64,000 bases of DNA, taken from Flavobacterium sp. (GTDB lineage Bacteria; Bacteroidota; Bacteroidia; Flavobacteriales; Flavobacteriaceae). The translations under genes were made by a program, and so were the position numbers. The first letter of the stretch is position 1; each line of letters starts with the position of its first letter. The stretch is from positions 10,886-74,885 of the forward strand of contig JASLID010000025.1 of the NCBI GenBank assembly GCA_030153045.1, read 5' to 3'. The notes below the pieces were generated by a model, which worked only from the letters and a program-made list of their open reading frames with translations, was not told the DNA's origin and searched no databases. Positions 53,223 through 60,901 of this stretch are shown here, one piece after another.

Positions 53223-54002
53223 ATGGCAACTACAAAAGAATTGAGCGTTGAAGAAAAGTTAAGAGCGCTATATGATTTACAATTAATCGATTCTAGAATC
53301 GACGAAATAAGAAACGTAAGAGGCGAATTACCTTTAGAAGTAGAAGATTTAGAAGATGAAGTAGCTGGTTTAAGCACTCGCTTAGAAAAATTAAAATCTG
53401 ATTTAGATTCAATCGAAGAGCAAATCAAAGACAAAAAAAATGCTATCGAAGGCCACAAAGAATCAATCAAAAAGTACACAAAACAACAAGAAAGTGTTCG
53501 TAATAATAGAGAATTTAACTCTTTAACTAAAGAAGTTGAGTTTCAAGAACTTGAAATTCAATTGGCTGAAAAGCACATTAAAGAAATGAAAGCTACTATC
53601 GATCATAAGAAAGAAGTGATTTCTCAATCTAAAGAAAAATTAGATGCTAAATCTTCTCACTTAAAACATAAAAAATCAGAATTAGACGCTATCATGTCTG
53701 AAACTGCAAAAGAAGAGTCTTTCTTATCTCAAAAATCTGAGGAATTTGAAGGTCAAATCGAAGAAAGATTATTAAGCGCTTACAAACGTATTCGTTCAAG
53801 TGTTAGAAATGGTTTAGCAGTAGTATCTATCGAGCGTGGCGCTTCGGCAGGATCGTTCTTTACTATTCCACCACAAACTCAAATGGAAATTGCATCACGC
53901 AAAAAAATCATTACTGACGAGCACAGTGGAAGAATTTTAGTAGATGCTTCTCTTGCTGAAGAAGAAAGAGAAAAAATGGAACAATTATTTGCAAAAATAT
54001 AG
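53223..54002 (+). CDS. Coiled-coil C4-zinc-ribbon family protein (cysteines lost)
   Basis: 259 residues. A long coiled coil (about 25-185) is followed by the C-terminal zf-RING_7-like region (203-259). The family's metal-binding cysteines are replaced: RGASAGSFFTIPPQ where relatives have a Cys pair, and TDEHSGRILVD where relatives have CexCGRIl(v/i)D. The protein has no Cys there at all. It is paired with the Nif3-like gene as in many bacteria. The role is unknown, possibly nucleic-acid or ribosome related. Confidence 0.9.
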   Translation: MATTKELSVEEKLRALYDLQLIDSRIDEIRNVRGELPLEVEDLEDEVAGLSTRLEKLKSDLDSIEEQIKDKKNAIEGHKESIKKYTKQQESVRNNREFNSLTKEVEFQELEIQLAEKHIKEMKATIDHKKEVISQSKEKLDAKSSHLKHKKSELDAIMSETAKEESFLSQKSEEFEGQIEERLLSAYKRIRSSVRNGLAVVSIERGASAGSFFTIPPQTQMEIASRKKIITDEHSGRILVDASLAEEEREKMEQLFAKI

Positions 54003-54010
54003 TTAACTTA

Positions 54011-54036
54011 AAGCCTCCAAATTGGAGGCTTTTTTA
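54011..54036 (+). terminator. Intrinsic terminator after the Nif3-zinc-ribbon pair
   Basis: Stem AAGCCTCCAA / TTGGAGGCTT (10 bp) with a minimal loop, then TTTTTATT. It ends the 52122-54002 operon and lies just before the next gene. Confidence 0.8.
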
Positions 54037-54044
54037 TTACCATT

Positions 54045-54893
54045 ATGATGCAAAAAATACTTTACTTTTTACTCACAAAATCACTAGGATTGTACATCAA
54101 TACCTTGAGTTTTGTACTTCCTAAAAAAGCATCGCAACTAGCGTACGGCTATTTTAGTGAGCCTAGGACAGGTAAATTATCTAAAGACAACCTTCCTAAA
54201 ATTTTACAAGAAGCCAAAGCTGAAATCATCATACACAACGAAGATCAATTTCAAGCCTATATCTGGGAAGGAAATGAAAACACCATTTTATTAGTACACG
54301 GTTGGGAAAGCAATGCATCGCGTTGGGAAAATATTTTACCGTATCTCAAAAAATCAAAAAGCACTATTATAGCTATTGATGGCCCTGCCCACGGACTTTC
54401 CAGTGGCATCGAATTTAGCATTCCCAAGTATGCCGAGTTTATTCATAAAGCTGTCGAAAAATATCAACCACAATATCTTATTGGGCATTCATTAGGCGGA
54501 AAATCCTGCTTGTATTACCAATATTTGTATCCAAACGACTCGGTAAAAAAAATAGTAGTTCTGGGGGCACCAAGTGATTTTAGGATTTTACTCAACAATT
54601 ACATTAATTTATTGAGTTTAAATTCGACCATATCCTCTTCTTTAGAAAATCATTATCTAACTCATTTCAAACAAAAAGTCGAAGATTTTTCGAGTCAAAA
54701 ATTTGTTTCAAACCTTACCATTCAAGGGCTAATCGCTCATGATTCTGAGGACGATGTGGTATCTATAAAAGAAGCTAAAAAAATTGCCAATGCTTGGAAG
54801 ACCGCTCAGTTTATTGAGACCAAAGGTTTGGGACACAGTCTCCATGACGATGTTTTGTATGAAAACATATATCGCTTTTTATTTGAAGCATAA
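54045..54893 (+). CDS. Alpha/beta hydrolase
   Basis: 282 residues. Oxyanion-hole motif VHGWESNASRW, nucleophile elbow GHSLGGKS (catalytic Ser near 149), acid residue in IAHDSEDDVVS and His in GLGHSLHDD. The substrate is unknown. The N-terminal hydrophobic stretch (about 5-25) may associate with the membrane. Confidence 0.88.
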   Translation: MMQKILYFLLTKSLGLYINTLSFVLPKKASQLAYGYFSEPRTGKLSKDNLPKILQEAKAEIIIHNEDQFQAYIWEGNENTILLVHGWESNASRWENILPYLKKSKSTIIAIDGPAHGLSSGIEFSIPKYAEFIHKAVEKYQPQYLIGHSLGGKSCLYYQYLYPNDSVKKIVVLGAPSDFRILLNNYINLLSLNSTISSSLENHYLTHFKQKVEDFSSQKFVSNLTIQGLIAHDSEDDVVSIKEAKKIANAWKTAQFIETKGLGHSLHDDVLYENIYRFLFEA

Positions 54894-54910
54894 ACGTCTG
54901 GGCCTTTTTG

Positions 54911-55030
54911 GGTTGGCTTCCTCCTGCTGTTCGTTGCAATCTGTCATTGCGAGGAACGAAGTAATCTGCTCAATTGAATGATTCTTTTATTCCTCGCAAT
55001 GGCAGGATTTTCACTTCCATCAGTCCCGAA
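54911..55030 (+). repeat. Dispersed intergenic repeat, copy 3
   Basis: CTCCTGCTGTTCGTTGCAAT followed by CTGTCATTGCGAGGAACGAA, GTAATCTGCTC, then an internal inverted TTCCTCGCAATGG and finally CAGGATTTTCACTTCCATCA. It shares ordered blocks with the copy at 4301-4390; TCATTGCGAGGAA and TTCCTCGCAATG can pair, so a hairpin of about 45 nt span is possible. Confidence 0.7.
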
Positions 55031-55108
55031 ACTTCGGGATAATGAATTACCTCAGGAATTCTTGCCATCATTTCTACACTTTCAAAACAACTAATTTTCA
55101 AATTATAG

Positions 55109-55116
55109 TATCTTTG
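55109..55116 (+). promoter_or_regulatory. Promoter box TATCTTTG immediately before rluF
   Basis: TATCTTTGC matches TAnnTTTGC. Only 4 nt separate the G from the ATG at 55121, so the transcript should be leaderless or nearly so. Confidence 0.5.
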
Positions 55117-55120
55117 CACC

Positions 55121-55888
55121 ATGGAAGAAAATAAAACCCGAATTAACAAATTCCTATCCGAAACCGGATATTGTTCCCGTCGTGAAGCCGATAGATTACT
55201 TGAAGAAGGTCGTATAACCATAAACGGCATATCGCCTGAATTAGGCACTAAAGTTTCATTAGAGGATGAAATACGCGTGGATGGCAAGTTAATTCGTGAA
55301 AAGACTTCTAAACCCGTTTATTTGGCATTTAACAAGCCTGTTGGGATTGAATGTACAACCAACATAAACGTACGCGATAATATTGTCGATTATATTAATT
55401 ATCCCAAACGTATTTTTCCTATTGGCCGATTAGACAAAGCCAGTGAAGGTCTCATCTTCATGACCGACGATGGTGATATTGTCAACAAAATACTCCGTGC
55501 CCGTAACAACCACGAAAAAGAATACATTGTCACTGTAAACAAACCTATTACAGATCGTTTCATACAACGCATGGGCAACGGAATCCCTATTTTAGATACC
55601 GTTACTAAAAAATGTAAAGTAGAACAAGTCAGCAAATTTGTCTTCCGAATTGTACTAACACAAGGTTTAAACCGCCAAATACGTCGTATGTGCGAATATT
55701 TAGGATACGATGTTACAGCACTTAAAAGAACCCGTATCATTAATATTTCTTTAGATGTCCCTCTAGGTCGTTACCGCGATTTGACCGATGCTGAAATTAC
55801 TGAACTCAACACTTTGATTGAACCTTCAAGCAAAACGGAAGAAGCAAGCTTACCAAAAATTTCCAGCCCTCGAAATTTTAGGAAATAA
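55121..55888 (+). CDS. rluF: 23S rRNA pseudouridine synthase, RluF/RsuA type
   Basis: 255 residues. An N-terminal S4 RNA-binding domain (RINKFLSETGYCSRREADRL) precedes the synthase domain with catalytic Asp in GRLDKASEGL and the end motif NRQIRRMCEYLGYDV. The N-terminal S4 sequence starts directly at ATG 55121, which fixes the start even though the promoter box is only 4 nt upstream. RluF-type enzymes modify U2604 of 23S rRNA; RluB or RsuA specificity cannot be excluded. Confidence 0.9.
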   Translation: MEENKTRINKFLSETGYCSRREADRLLEEGRITINGISPELGTKVSLEDEIRVDGKLIREKTSKPVYLAFNKPVGIECTTNINVRDNIVDYINYPKRIFPIGRLDKASEGLIFMTDDGDIVNKILRARNNHEKEYIVTVNKPITDRFIQRMGNGIPILDTVTKKCKVEQVSKFVFRIVLTQGLNRQIRRMCEYLGYDVTALKRTRIINISLDVPLGRYRDLTDAEITELNTLIEPSSKTEEASLPKISSPRNFRK

Positions 55889-55960
55889 CGTATAGAGATT
55901 GTGTATTTTTGGATGGTGTGTAGAAGTTATTTTTTATGCATGAGACTCGTATATTTATGA

Positions 55961-55972
55961 GTTGTGCGTCAG
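55961..55972 (+). repeat. attC-like right-end motif
   Basis: GTTGTGCGTCAG precedes the YcxB-like gene. The same motif with one change (GTTGTGCGACAG) is at 56690-56701, and a diverged form (GTTAGTAGTCAG) is at 57313-57324. It marks the left border of a cassette-like series. The rest of the inverted repeat is not recognisable here. Confidence 0.45.
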
Positions 55973-56017
55973 TTTCTCGCGTCAGAAAGCAAAAAAATAA
56001 AAACCAAAAAACATTTT

Positions 56018-56554
56018 ATGATTTTAAAATATAAATTAAAAGAAAATGACTTTTTACAATATTCGTTATACTTTTTTAAAGAACGAAATAGTTTAAAAAA
56101 AATAATTATCAAAACTTTAGTTTTTTGGCTAGTAATTCATTTAATAATTATTGTGACACTTTTTTTAAACAATCTTAAATTTGTATCAATAATAATTTCT
56201 CTTGGAGCAATAATCAGTTTAATTATAAATCCTTCAAGGATAAAAGAAAATTATTTTAAAAAAATAAAAAAAAATTCAAGTATATATTCAAATAGAATAG
56301 GTAAATTATTGATACTTGAAATAAATGATGATTGTATTAAAATCATTGGAGACGAAAGTGAATCAAAAATTAGTATTTCTGCAATAGATAAAATTATTGA
56401 AACTAATCAACATTTTTTTATAAAACTAAATCCTGAAGCCATTATAATTCCGAAAGCAGAAATTGAAAGTCAAAATTTTGTAAAAACTGAATTAATGACA
56501 TTGGCGGAAAACCAAAAAATAGCATTTGAAAACCAATTAAATTGGAAATGGTAA
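56018..56554 (+). CDS. YcxB-like membrane protein
   Basis: 178 residues from ATG 56018 (MILKYKLKENDFLQY); a longer in-frame start would reach back across the cassette border motif. Two hydrophobic helices (about 38-75) are followed by a YcxB-like C-terminal domain (NRIGKLLILEINDDCIKIIG ... ISAIDKIIETNQHFFIKLN). Function is unknown. It lies between attC-like motifs at 55961 and 56561, like a single-gene integron cassette, and is strongly AT rich. Confidence 0.75.
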   Translation: MILKYKLKENDFLQYSLYFFKERNSLKKIIIKTLVFWLVIHLIIIVTLFLNNLKFVSIIISLGAIISLIINPSRIKENYFKKIKKNSSIYSNRIGKLLILEINDDCIKIIGDESESKISISAIDKIIETNQHFFIKLNPEAIIIPKAEIESQNFVKTELMTLAENQKIAFENQLNWKW

Positions 56555-56560
56555 AACCGA

Positions 56561-56701
56561 ACACACAACAGCGATTTTATGAAATTGGGGTAGCTGTTTA
56601 AGCCGGTTGTAGATTTTCCGCTGGAAAATCTTATTTTAGCAGAAACAAAATCAATCACGAAGTCCCCAACTTCTTAAAGCCGGCGGGACGTTGTGCGACA
56701 G
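56561..56701 (+). repeat. attC-like imperfect inverted repeat 1
   Basis: Left end ACACAACAGCGATTTTATGA, running into AATTGGGG; right end CCCCAACTTCTTAAAGCCGG, running into CGGGACGTTGTGCGACAG. The ends pair as AAC..TTTT.GAA.TTGGGG with CCCCAACTTC..AAA..GTT, leaving unpaired bases, the general layout of an integron attC site. Span about 140 nt. Confidence 0.55.
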
Positions 56702-56753
56702 ATTGCACGAACGAAACGAAAAACCAAAATCTGAAAATCAAATTCATTAATTT

Positions 56754-57143
56754 ATGGAATTTAATGAGAATGTTAATAAAGGTTATATTCCTATTGAACC
56801 TGACATATATGAAAAATTAAATTGGGACTATGATTTAATTGTATTGTGTTTAGAATATATTCGAACTGAAATTCCAAATATTTTAAAAATTGAAAGTGAT
56901 AAAATTGAAGTGTTTTTAGTTTCTTTTGACAACTTTTTAGGGCAAAATTACCCTGCAATTGGAATTCGAAATAAATCAGATTTAGCAGAATCTATAAATT
57001 TAGATTTTTTCGAAATTGACGAAAAAATTGAAAACTGGTTAGCAAATATTGGCGGAGTTGAAAATCTAAAACAAAAAGCAAAAAATATTAAATGCGTTGA
57101 TTGGAAAACTTTGGAAAACTTAAAAGAATATCCTAAGTATTAA
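56754..57143 (+). CDS. Hypothetical protein of a cassette-like gene
   Basis: 129 residues, acidic and soluble, with no signal peptide, membrane helix or recognisable motif. The start MEFNENVNKGYIPIEPDIY is ATG at 56754, 53 nt after the attC-like element. The gene lies exactly between two attC-like repeats with no other partner. I do not recognise its family. Confidence 0.65.
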   Translation: MEFNENVNKGYIPIEPDIYEKLNWDYDLIVLCLEYIRTEIPNILKIESDKIEVFLVSFDNFLGQNYPAIGIRNKSDLAESINLDFFEIDEKIENWLANIGGVENLKQKAKNIKCVDWKTLENLKEYPKY

Positions 57144-57153
57144 TAAAACCGAT

Positions 57154-57325
57154 CGCACAACAACGGTTTTGAGCAAGTGGGTTTTTAGTGTGTATCTGGA
57201 AGAGCCAGTGTTTGCATTTCATTCTTTGAATGGAGTTTTTTCTTTCTAACTTTTCGGTATATTTGTAAACATCAGTAACAAATTATCCGCCACTTCTTAA
57301 AGCCAGCGGGGCGTTAGTAGTCAGC
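57154..57325 (+). repeat. attC-like imperfect inverted repeat 2
   Basis: Left end CGCACAACAACGGTTTTGAG then CAAGTGGG; right end CCACTTCTTAAAGCCAGCGG then GGCGTTAGTAGTCAG. The right end is nearly the same as in the repeat at 56561-56701. AAGTGG pairs with CCACTT and GGTTTT with AAAGCC. The interior holds a TATATTTG promoter-like box. Span about 170 nt. Confidence 0.55.
57258..57265 (+). promoter_or_regulatory. TATATTTG box inside the attC-like repeat
   Basis: TATATTTG is a full match to the TAnnTTTG -7 element and faces the downstream STM3941-type gene 90 nt away. A similar box occurs in the related sequence at 60404. Confidence 0.4.
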
Positions 57326-57354
57326 GTTACCAACATTCGATAAAATAGAAAAAA

Positions 57355-57891
57355 ATGAGTGAAATCAGAATTGCATTAAGTAAACGAAAATTAATTTTTG
57401 CATTTATTGGATCAATGATCTTTGTTGCGCTTGGAATACAATTTGTTTTAAAACCAGAAAAGTATGTTTCCTTTTTATTTAGAAGTGTAGAAATAATTAA
57501 TGCTGTTGGATATGCATCTTTAATCTTTTTTGGACTTTGTTTGATTTATATATTCTATAAAGCTTTTGACAAAAAACCTGGACTAATAATCAATGAAAGC
57601 GGCATAACAGACAATTCGAATTTTACAAGTGTGGGATTAATTGAATGGACAGAAATAATTGGAATCAGAACTCAACAAGTAATGTCAACTAAGTTCATTT
57701 TAATTGATGTTTTAAATCCTGAAAAGTTTATCCCAAAAAATAGGTTCAAGGCGTCGCTTATGAAAGCTAACTTAAAAATGTATGGAACTCCAATATCAAT
57801 AACTTCAAACAGCTTAAGTTTTAACTTTGACAAACTTGAAAAATTGTTGCAAACAGAATTTGATAAATATAACAACAAGTCGAACCGTTAA
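57355..57891 (+). CDS. STM3941 family membrane protein
   Basis: 178 residues with two membrane helices (about 14-32 and 46-68) followed by a PH-like domain with the family block KKPGLIINESGITDNSNFTS and GLIEWTEIIGIR. Function is unknown. The gene sits directly after an attC-like repeat. An AraC-type regulator gene follows 28 nt later. Confidence 0.8.
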   Translation: MSEIRIALSKRKLIFAFIGSMIFVALGIQFVLKPEKYVSFLFRSVEIINAVGYASLIFFGLCLIYIFYKAFDKKPGLIINESGITDNSNFTSVGLIEWTEIIGIRTQQVMSTKFILIDVLNPEKFIPKNRFKASLMKANLKMYGTPISITSNSLSFNFDKLEKLLQTEFDKYNNKSNR

Positions 57892-57919
57892 GAGATGATA
57901 GCAAAACAAAAAAAACTAA

Positions 57920-59056
57920 ATGGATAAAACCAACTTTTTAAACATTACTAGTTTAATTAGCATTTTTATAATGTTACTTCTTGCCTTTTTTTTGTTAACC
58001 GTAAATACAAAAAACAAACTCTCTAATAGGCTTTTTGCTGGTTTTCTCATCATTACGACATTCGATTTGAGTAGTTTTTATACTGATAACTATTTTGAGG
58101 CTAATTTAAATTTTGAAGTTTTCAGAATGACCATTAGTTTGCTAATCATGCCAATATTCTATTTGTATGTAAAGTCAGTTTGTCATTCAGATTTCCGATT
58201 AAAACTAAAACACTTAACGCTAATCATTCCGTTCGTGGTTGCAAATTTAGTGCTCACTCCTAGATTTTATTTAGCGACTCCGGCTGAAACCATTTATATT
58301 TATGAGCATTTTAAACAAATGTTAGAAATACGCTTTTTTTATATTCTGGGAGAACTTCAATATGTTTTGTATATTATTTTAGTTTTCAAAATTTTAAAAA
58401 AATACAAAGAAATATATTTAGAAAATTATACCAATTCGAATAATTCATCTTACAAATGGTTGTTTCAGATGACTCTATTTTTTCTAATTGCTCATTGCAT
58501 TGTTTTCTTTAAATCAGTAATAAGATATACTGATTATAATGTATTACTAAACTTATCAAATGTAATTATTGTAATTATTGCACTAATTATCAGTTGTTGG
58601 TTTGTATTAAAAGTCTTAAATAACCCTGACCTTTTTAAAGGTGTTGATTCAAATATGCTATTGGTAAATGAAGTAGTTATTTCAACAGAGAAAGAATCAT
58701 TTGAAACTCCAAAATCAGCAGAAATTGCTTCGCAAATTGAATTTATAAGAAAGCATGTTTTAGAAAACGAATCCTATCTCGAACCATCATTGACAATACA
58801 AGAATTATCAAAACAAGTTAATATTCCTGTTCGTGATTTATCAATTTTGATTAATCATCATATAAACCAACATTTTTTTGATTTTATAAATGAATATCGA
58901 ATACAAAAAGCCATGGATATTTTAAAAAATCCTTCAAAAAGTAAGCTTACTATTTTAGAAATTCTTTATGAAGTGGGTTTTAATTCGAAATCATCTTTCA
59001 ATACGGCTTTTAAAAAACACACTAATAAAACACCTACAGAATTCAGAAACTCTTAA
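57920..59056 (+). CDS. Membrane-bound AraC family regulator
   Basis: 378 residues. Six to seven hydrophobic helices occupy about 1-235, then a linker and a C-terminal AraC double HTH (about 275-375: SLTIQELSKQVNIPVRDLSI, LEILYEVGFNSKSSFNTAFKKHTNKTPTEFR). The 7TM-type sensor fused to an AraC output is typical of Bacteroidetes and suggests a membrane signal. It may regulate the downstream hydrolase gene, which is separated by a strong terminator. Confidence 0.88.
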   Translation: MDKTNFLNITSLISIFIMLLLAFFLLTVNTKNKLSNRLFAGFLIITTFDLSSFYTDNYFEANLNFEVFRMTISLLIMPIFYLYVKSVCHSDFRLKLKHLTLIIPFVVANLVLTPRFYLATPAETIYIYEHFKQMLEIRFFYILGELQYVLYIILVFKILKKYKEIYLENYTNSNNSSYKWLFQMTLFFLIAHCIVFFKSVIRYTDYNVLLNLSNVIIVIIALIISCWFVLKVLNNPDLFKGVDSNMLLVNEVVISTEKESFETPKSAEIASQIEFIRKHVLENESYLEPSLTIQELSKQVNIPVRDLSILINHHINQHFFDFINEYRIQKAMDILKNPSKSKLTILEILYEVGFNSKSSFNTAFKKHTNKTPTEFRNS

Positions 59057-59095
59057 TTATTAACGTTTTGTAAAAAGCCGAACGTTACCAAAATA

Positions 59096-59138
59096 AAGTC
59101 GAACCCATTTAATTACTTCAAATGGGTTCGACTTTTTT
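59096..59138 (+). terminator. Strong intrinsic terminator
   Basis: Perfect 15-bp stem AAGTCGAACCCATTT / AAATGGGTTCGACTT with a 9-nt loop and a following T tract. It ends the AraC regulator transcript. Confidence 0.9.
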
Positions 59139-59212
59139 CATTCGGTCTTCAACGTTAAACTTATGATGCAATTTTGTTTCAAATTAAAACTAACAATTAA
59201 AAATTTGAACTT

Positions 59213-60328
59213 ATGAAAATTACATCTTTATTTATTTTATCTCTATTGTCTTTTATGTGTTTCGCACAATCAAAACAAAATATAAAAAATAGTAAAAACC
59301 CTTCGGAAATTGTAGCTGTACATTCCGAAAACACCAAAAATGCTTCTAAATTAGAAAATCAAATTATTGAAGAAAAATTCGTTTTAATAAATGGTATTGA
59401 ACAATGGATTACAATAAAGGGCAATAGTTCAAAACCTATCATATTGTTTATTCATGGTGGACCAGGAAGTCCAATAAGTCCTTACATTGATGTTTTGTAT
59501 AAAGATTTAGAAAAAGATTTTATTATCGTTCAATGGGATCAGCGAGGAACGGGAAGGACTTATGGGCAAAATTCACCGCCAGAAGAACTTACACCTGATT
59601 ATTTAAAATCAAATCCTTTAACACTAGAACAAATGACTAGCGACGGGATTGCCGTTTCAGAATATCTATTGAAGCATTTAAATAAACAAAAAATTATTCT
59701 TTTTGGTACTTCTTGGGGTTCAGCACTTGGAGTAAAAATAGCCACCAAGAGACCCGATCTTTTTTATGCTTATGTTGGACATTCTCAAATTGTTGATCCT
59801 ACAATTGATGTAGAATTTTATACTAAAATTTATAAAATGGCAGTAGAAAAAAATGATAAGGACGCATTAGAAATATTAAATGCTATCGGCAAACCACCAT
59901 ACAGTAGAGCAAAAAATGTAGGTCAATTATTTAGAATTGTAAAAAAATATGAAAGAGAAAATTCAATACCTGCTCCAAACAATTGGTTTCAAATTTCTCC
60001 TGCTTACGACAACGAGGTAGACAATAAAAACAGAGCTGATGGAGACGATTATTCGTTTGTAAATTATGCTGGAGATGCTAAATTGGGTGTTCTATCAATG
60101 AGTGCCTCAATCAACTTACTAAAAGACAATACAGATTTTAAGATTCCGGTATATTTAATACAAGGCAATGAAGATATTATGACACCAAAAGAAAGCTCAA
60201 AAAAATATTTTGATAAAATTAAAGCACCTAAAAAAGAGTATTTTTTATTATCCAAATCAGCCCATGGTTTTAATCAATCTGTTGTAGAAACACAATATAA
60301 AATATTTAAGAGCATAAAAAATTTGTAA
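59213..60328 (+). CDS. Exported alpha/beta hydrolase (proline iminopeptidase-like)
   Basis: 371 residues. Signal peptide MKITSLFILSLLSFMCFAQ. HGG oxyanion motif FIHGGPGSPISPY, then WDQRGTGRTYG, both typical of the S33/proline iminopeptidase group. Catalytic Ser in GTSWGSALG, Asp in QGNEDIMTP and His in KSAHGFNQS. Probably a periplasmic peptidase or esterase; the substrate is unknown. The start follows a possible weak promoter region after the upstream terminator. Confidence 0.9.
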   Translation: MKITSLFILSLLSFMCFAQSKQNIKNSKNPSEIVAVHSENTKNASKLENQIIEEKFVLINGIEQWITIKGNSSKPIILFIHGGPGSPISPYIDVLYKDLEKDFIIVQWDQRGTGRTYGQNSPPEELTPDYLKSNPLTLEQMTSDGIAVSEYLLKHLNKQKIILFGTSWGSALGVKIATKRPDLFYAYVGHSQIVDPTIDVEFYTKIYKMAVEKNDKDALEILNAIGKPPYSRAKNVGQLFRIVKKYERENSIPAPNNWFQISPAYDNEVDNKNRADGDDYSFVNYAGDAKLGVLSMSASINLLKDNTDFKIPVYLIQGNEDIMTPKESSKKYFDKIKAPKKEYFLLSKSAHGFNQSVVETQYKIFKSIKNL

Positions 60329-60340
60329 ATTGAAACCAAA

Positions 60341-60411
60341 AAAACCAAGCAAGAACGGTTTTAAGTAAGTGGAGTTTTAAGGCAAAACCGAAACTTCTTT
60401 TAGTATATTTG
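60341..60411 (+). repeat. attC-like element 3, diverged
   Basis: AACGGTTTTAAGTAAGTGGA then GTTTTAAG resembles the left end of the repeat at 57154 (AACGGTTTTGAGCAAGTGGG), and AACTTCTTTTAGTATATTTG resembles the interior of that repeat. The right-end GTTGTGCG motif is missing, so it is partial or decayed. Confidence 0.45.
60404..60411 (+). promoter_or_regulatory. TATATTTG box before the Coa1-like gene
   Basis: Full TAnnTTTG match, 12 nt before ATG 60424. It lies in the attC-like element, as at 57258. Confidence 0.45.
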
Positions 60412-60423
60412 ACTGTAAAAAAC

Positions 60424-60876
60424 ATGAATAACATGAATAATGAATTAATTGTTGAGAAAAGTTGGTGGAAAAAAAATTGGAAATGGTTTTTACCAACAGC
60501 GTTGTTTTTAATGGGAACTCTATTATTCACTACTTTAAGTATCGACGGAAATGTAACGGATATTGCCAAAGCCTATTCCGAAAATTCACTTTATGAAAAA
60601 GCAATTGAGAAATCGAATACAAATGAACGTGTGCTGGAACTTCTTGGTACTTTGGAACCCATAGATAAATTGGCCATAATTGAAGGCAATGCAAAATATT
60701 CAAGCAATAATAATTCTGTAGAAGTAACCGTGAGAGTTAAAGGAAGTAAAGGAAAAGGAAAAATAGATATTTCTGCTGACAAAAAAGGAACGGAATGGGA
60801 ATATAAAAAAATAAGCATTCGAATAAAGCATCCAAAAGAAGAAATTCAAATTCTAAACAATACGGCTAAACTCTAG
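60424..60876 (+). CDS. Coa1-like (cytochrome c oxidase assembly factor 1 family) membrane protein
   Basis: 150 residues from ATG 60424; a second ATG at 60433 is an alternative. A cytoplasmic start with WWKKNWKWF leads into one membrane helix (about 18-36) and a soluble domain with the Coa1-type block AIEKSNTNERVLELLGTLEP ... VTVRVKGSKGKGKIDISADK. Relation to mitochondrial Coa1 is by family; the bacterial role is unknown. It is paired with the DUF4153 gene 25 nt downstream. Confidence 0.75.
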   Translation: MNNMNNELIVEKSWWKKNWKWFLPTALFLMGTLLFTTLSIDGNVTDIAKAYSENSLYEKAIEKSNTNERVLELLGTLEPIDKLAIIEGNAKYSSNNNSVEVTVRVKGSKGKGKIDISADKKGTEWEYKKISIRIKHPKEEIQILNNTAKL

Positions 60877-60901
60877 AAATTTACCTTAAAACATCAACCC
60901 T

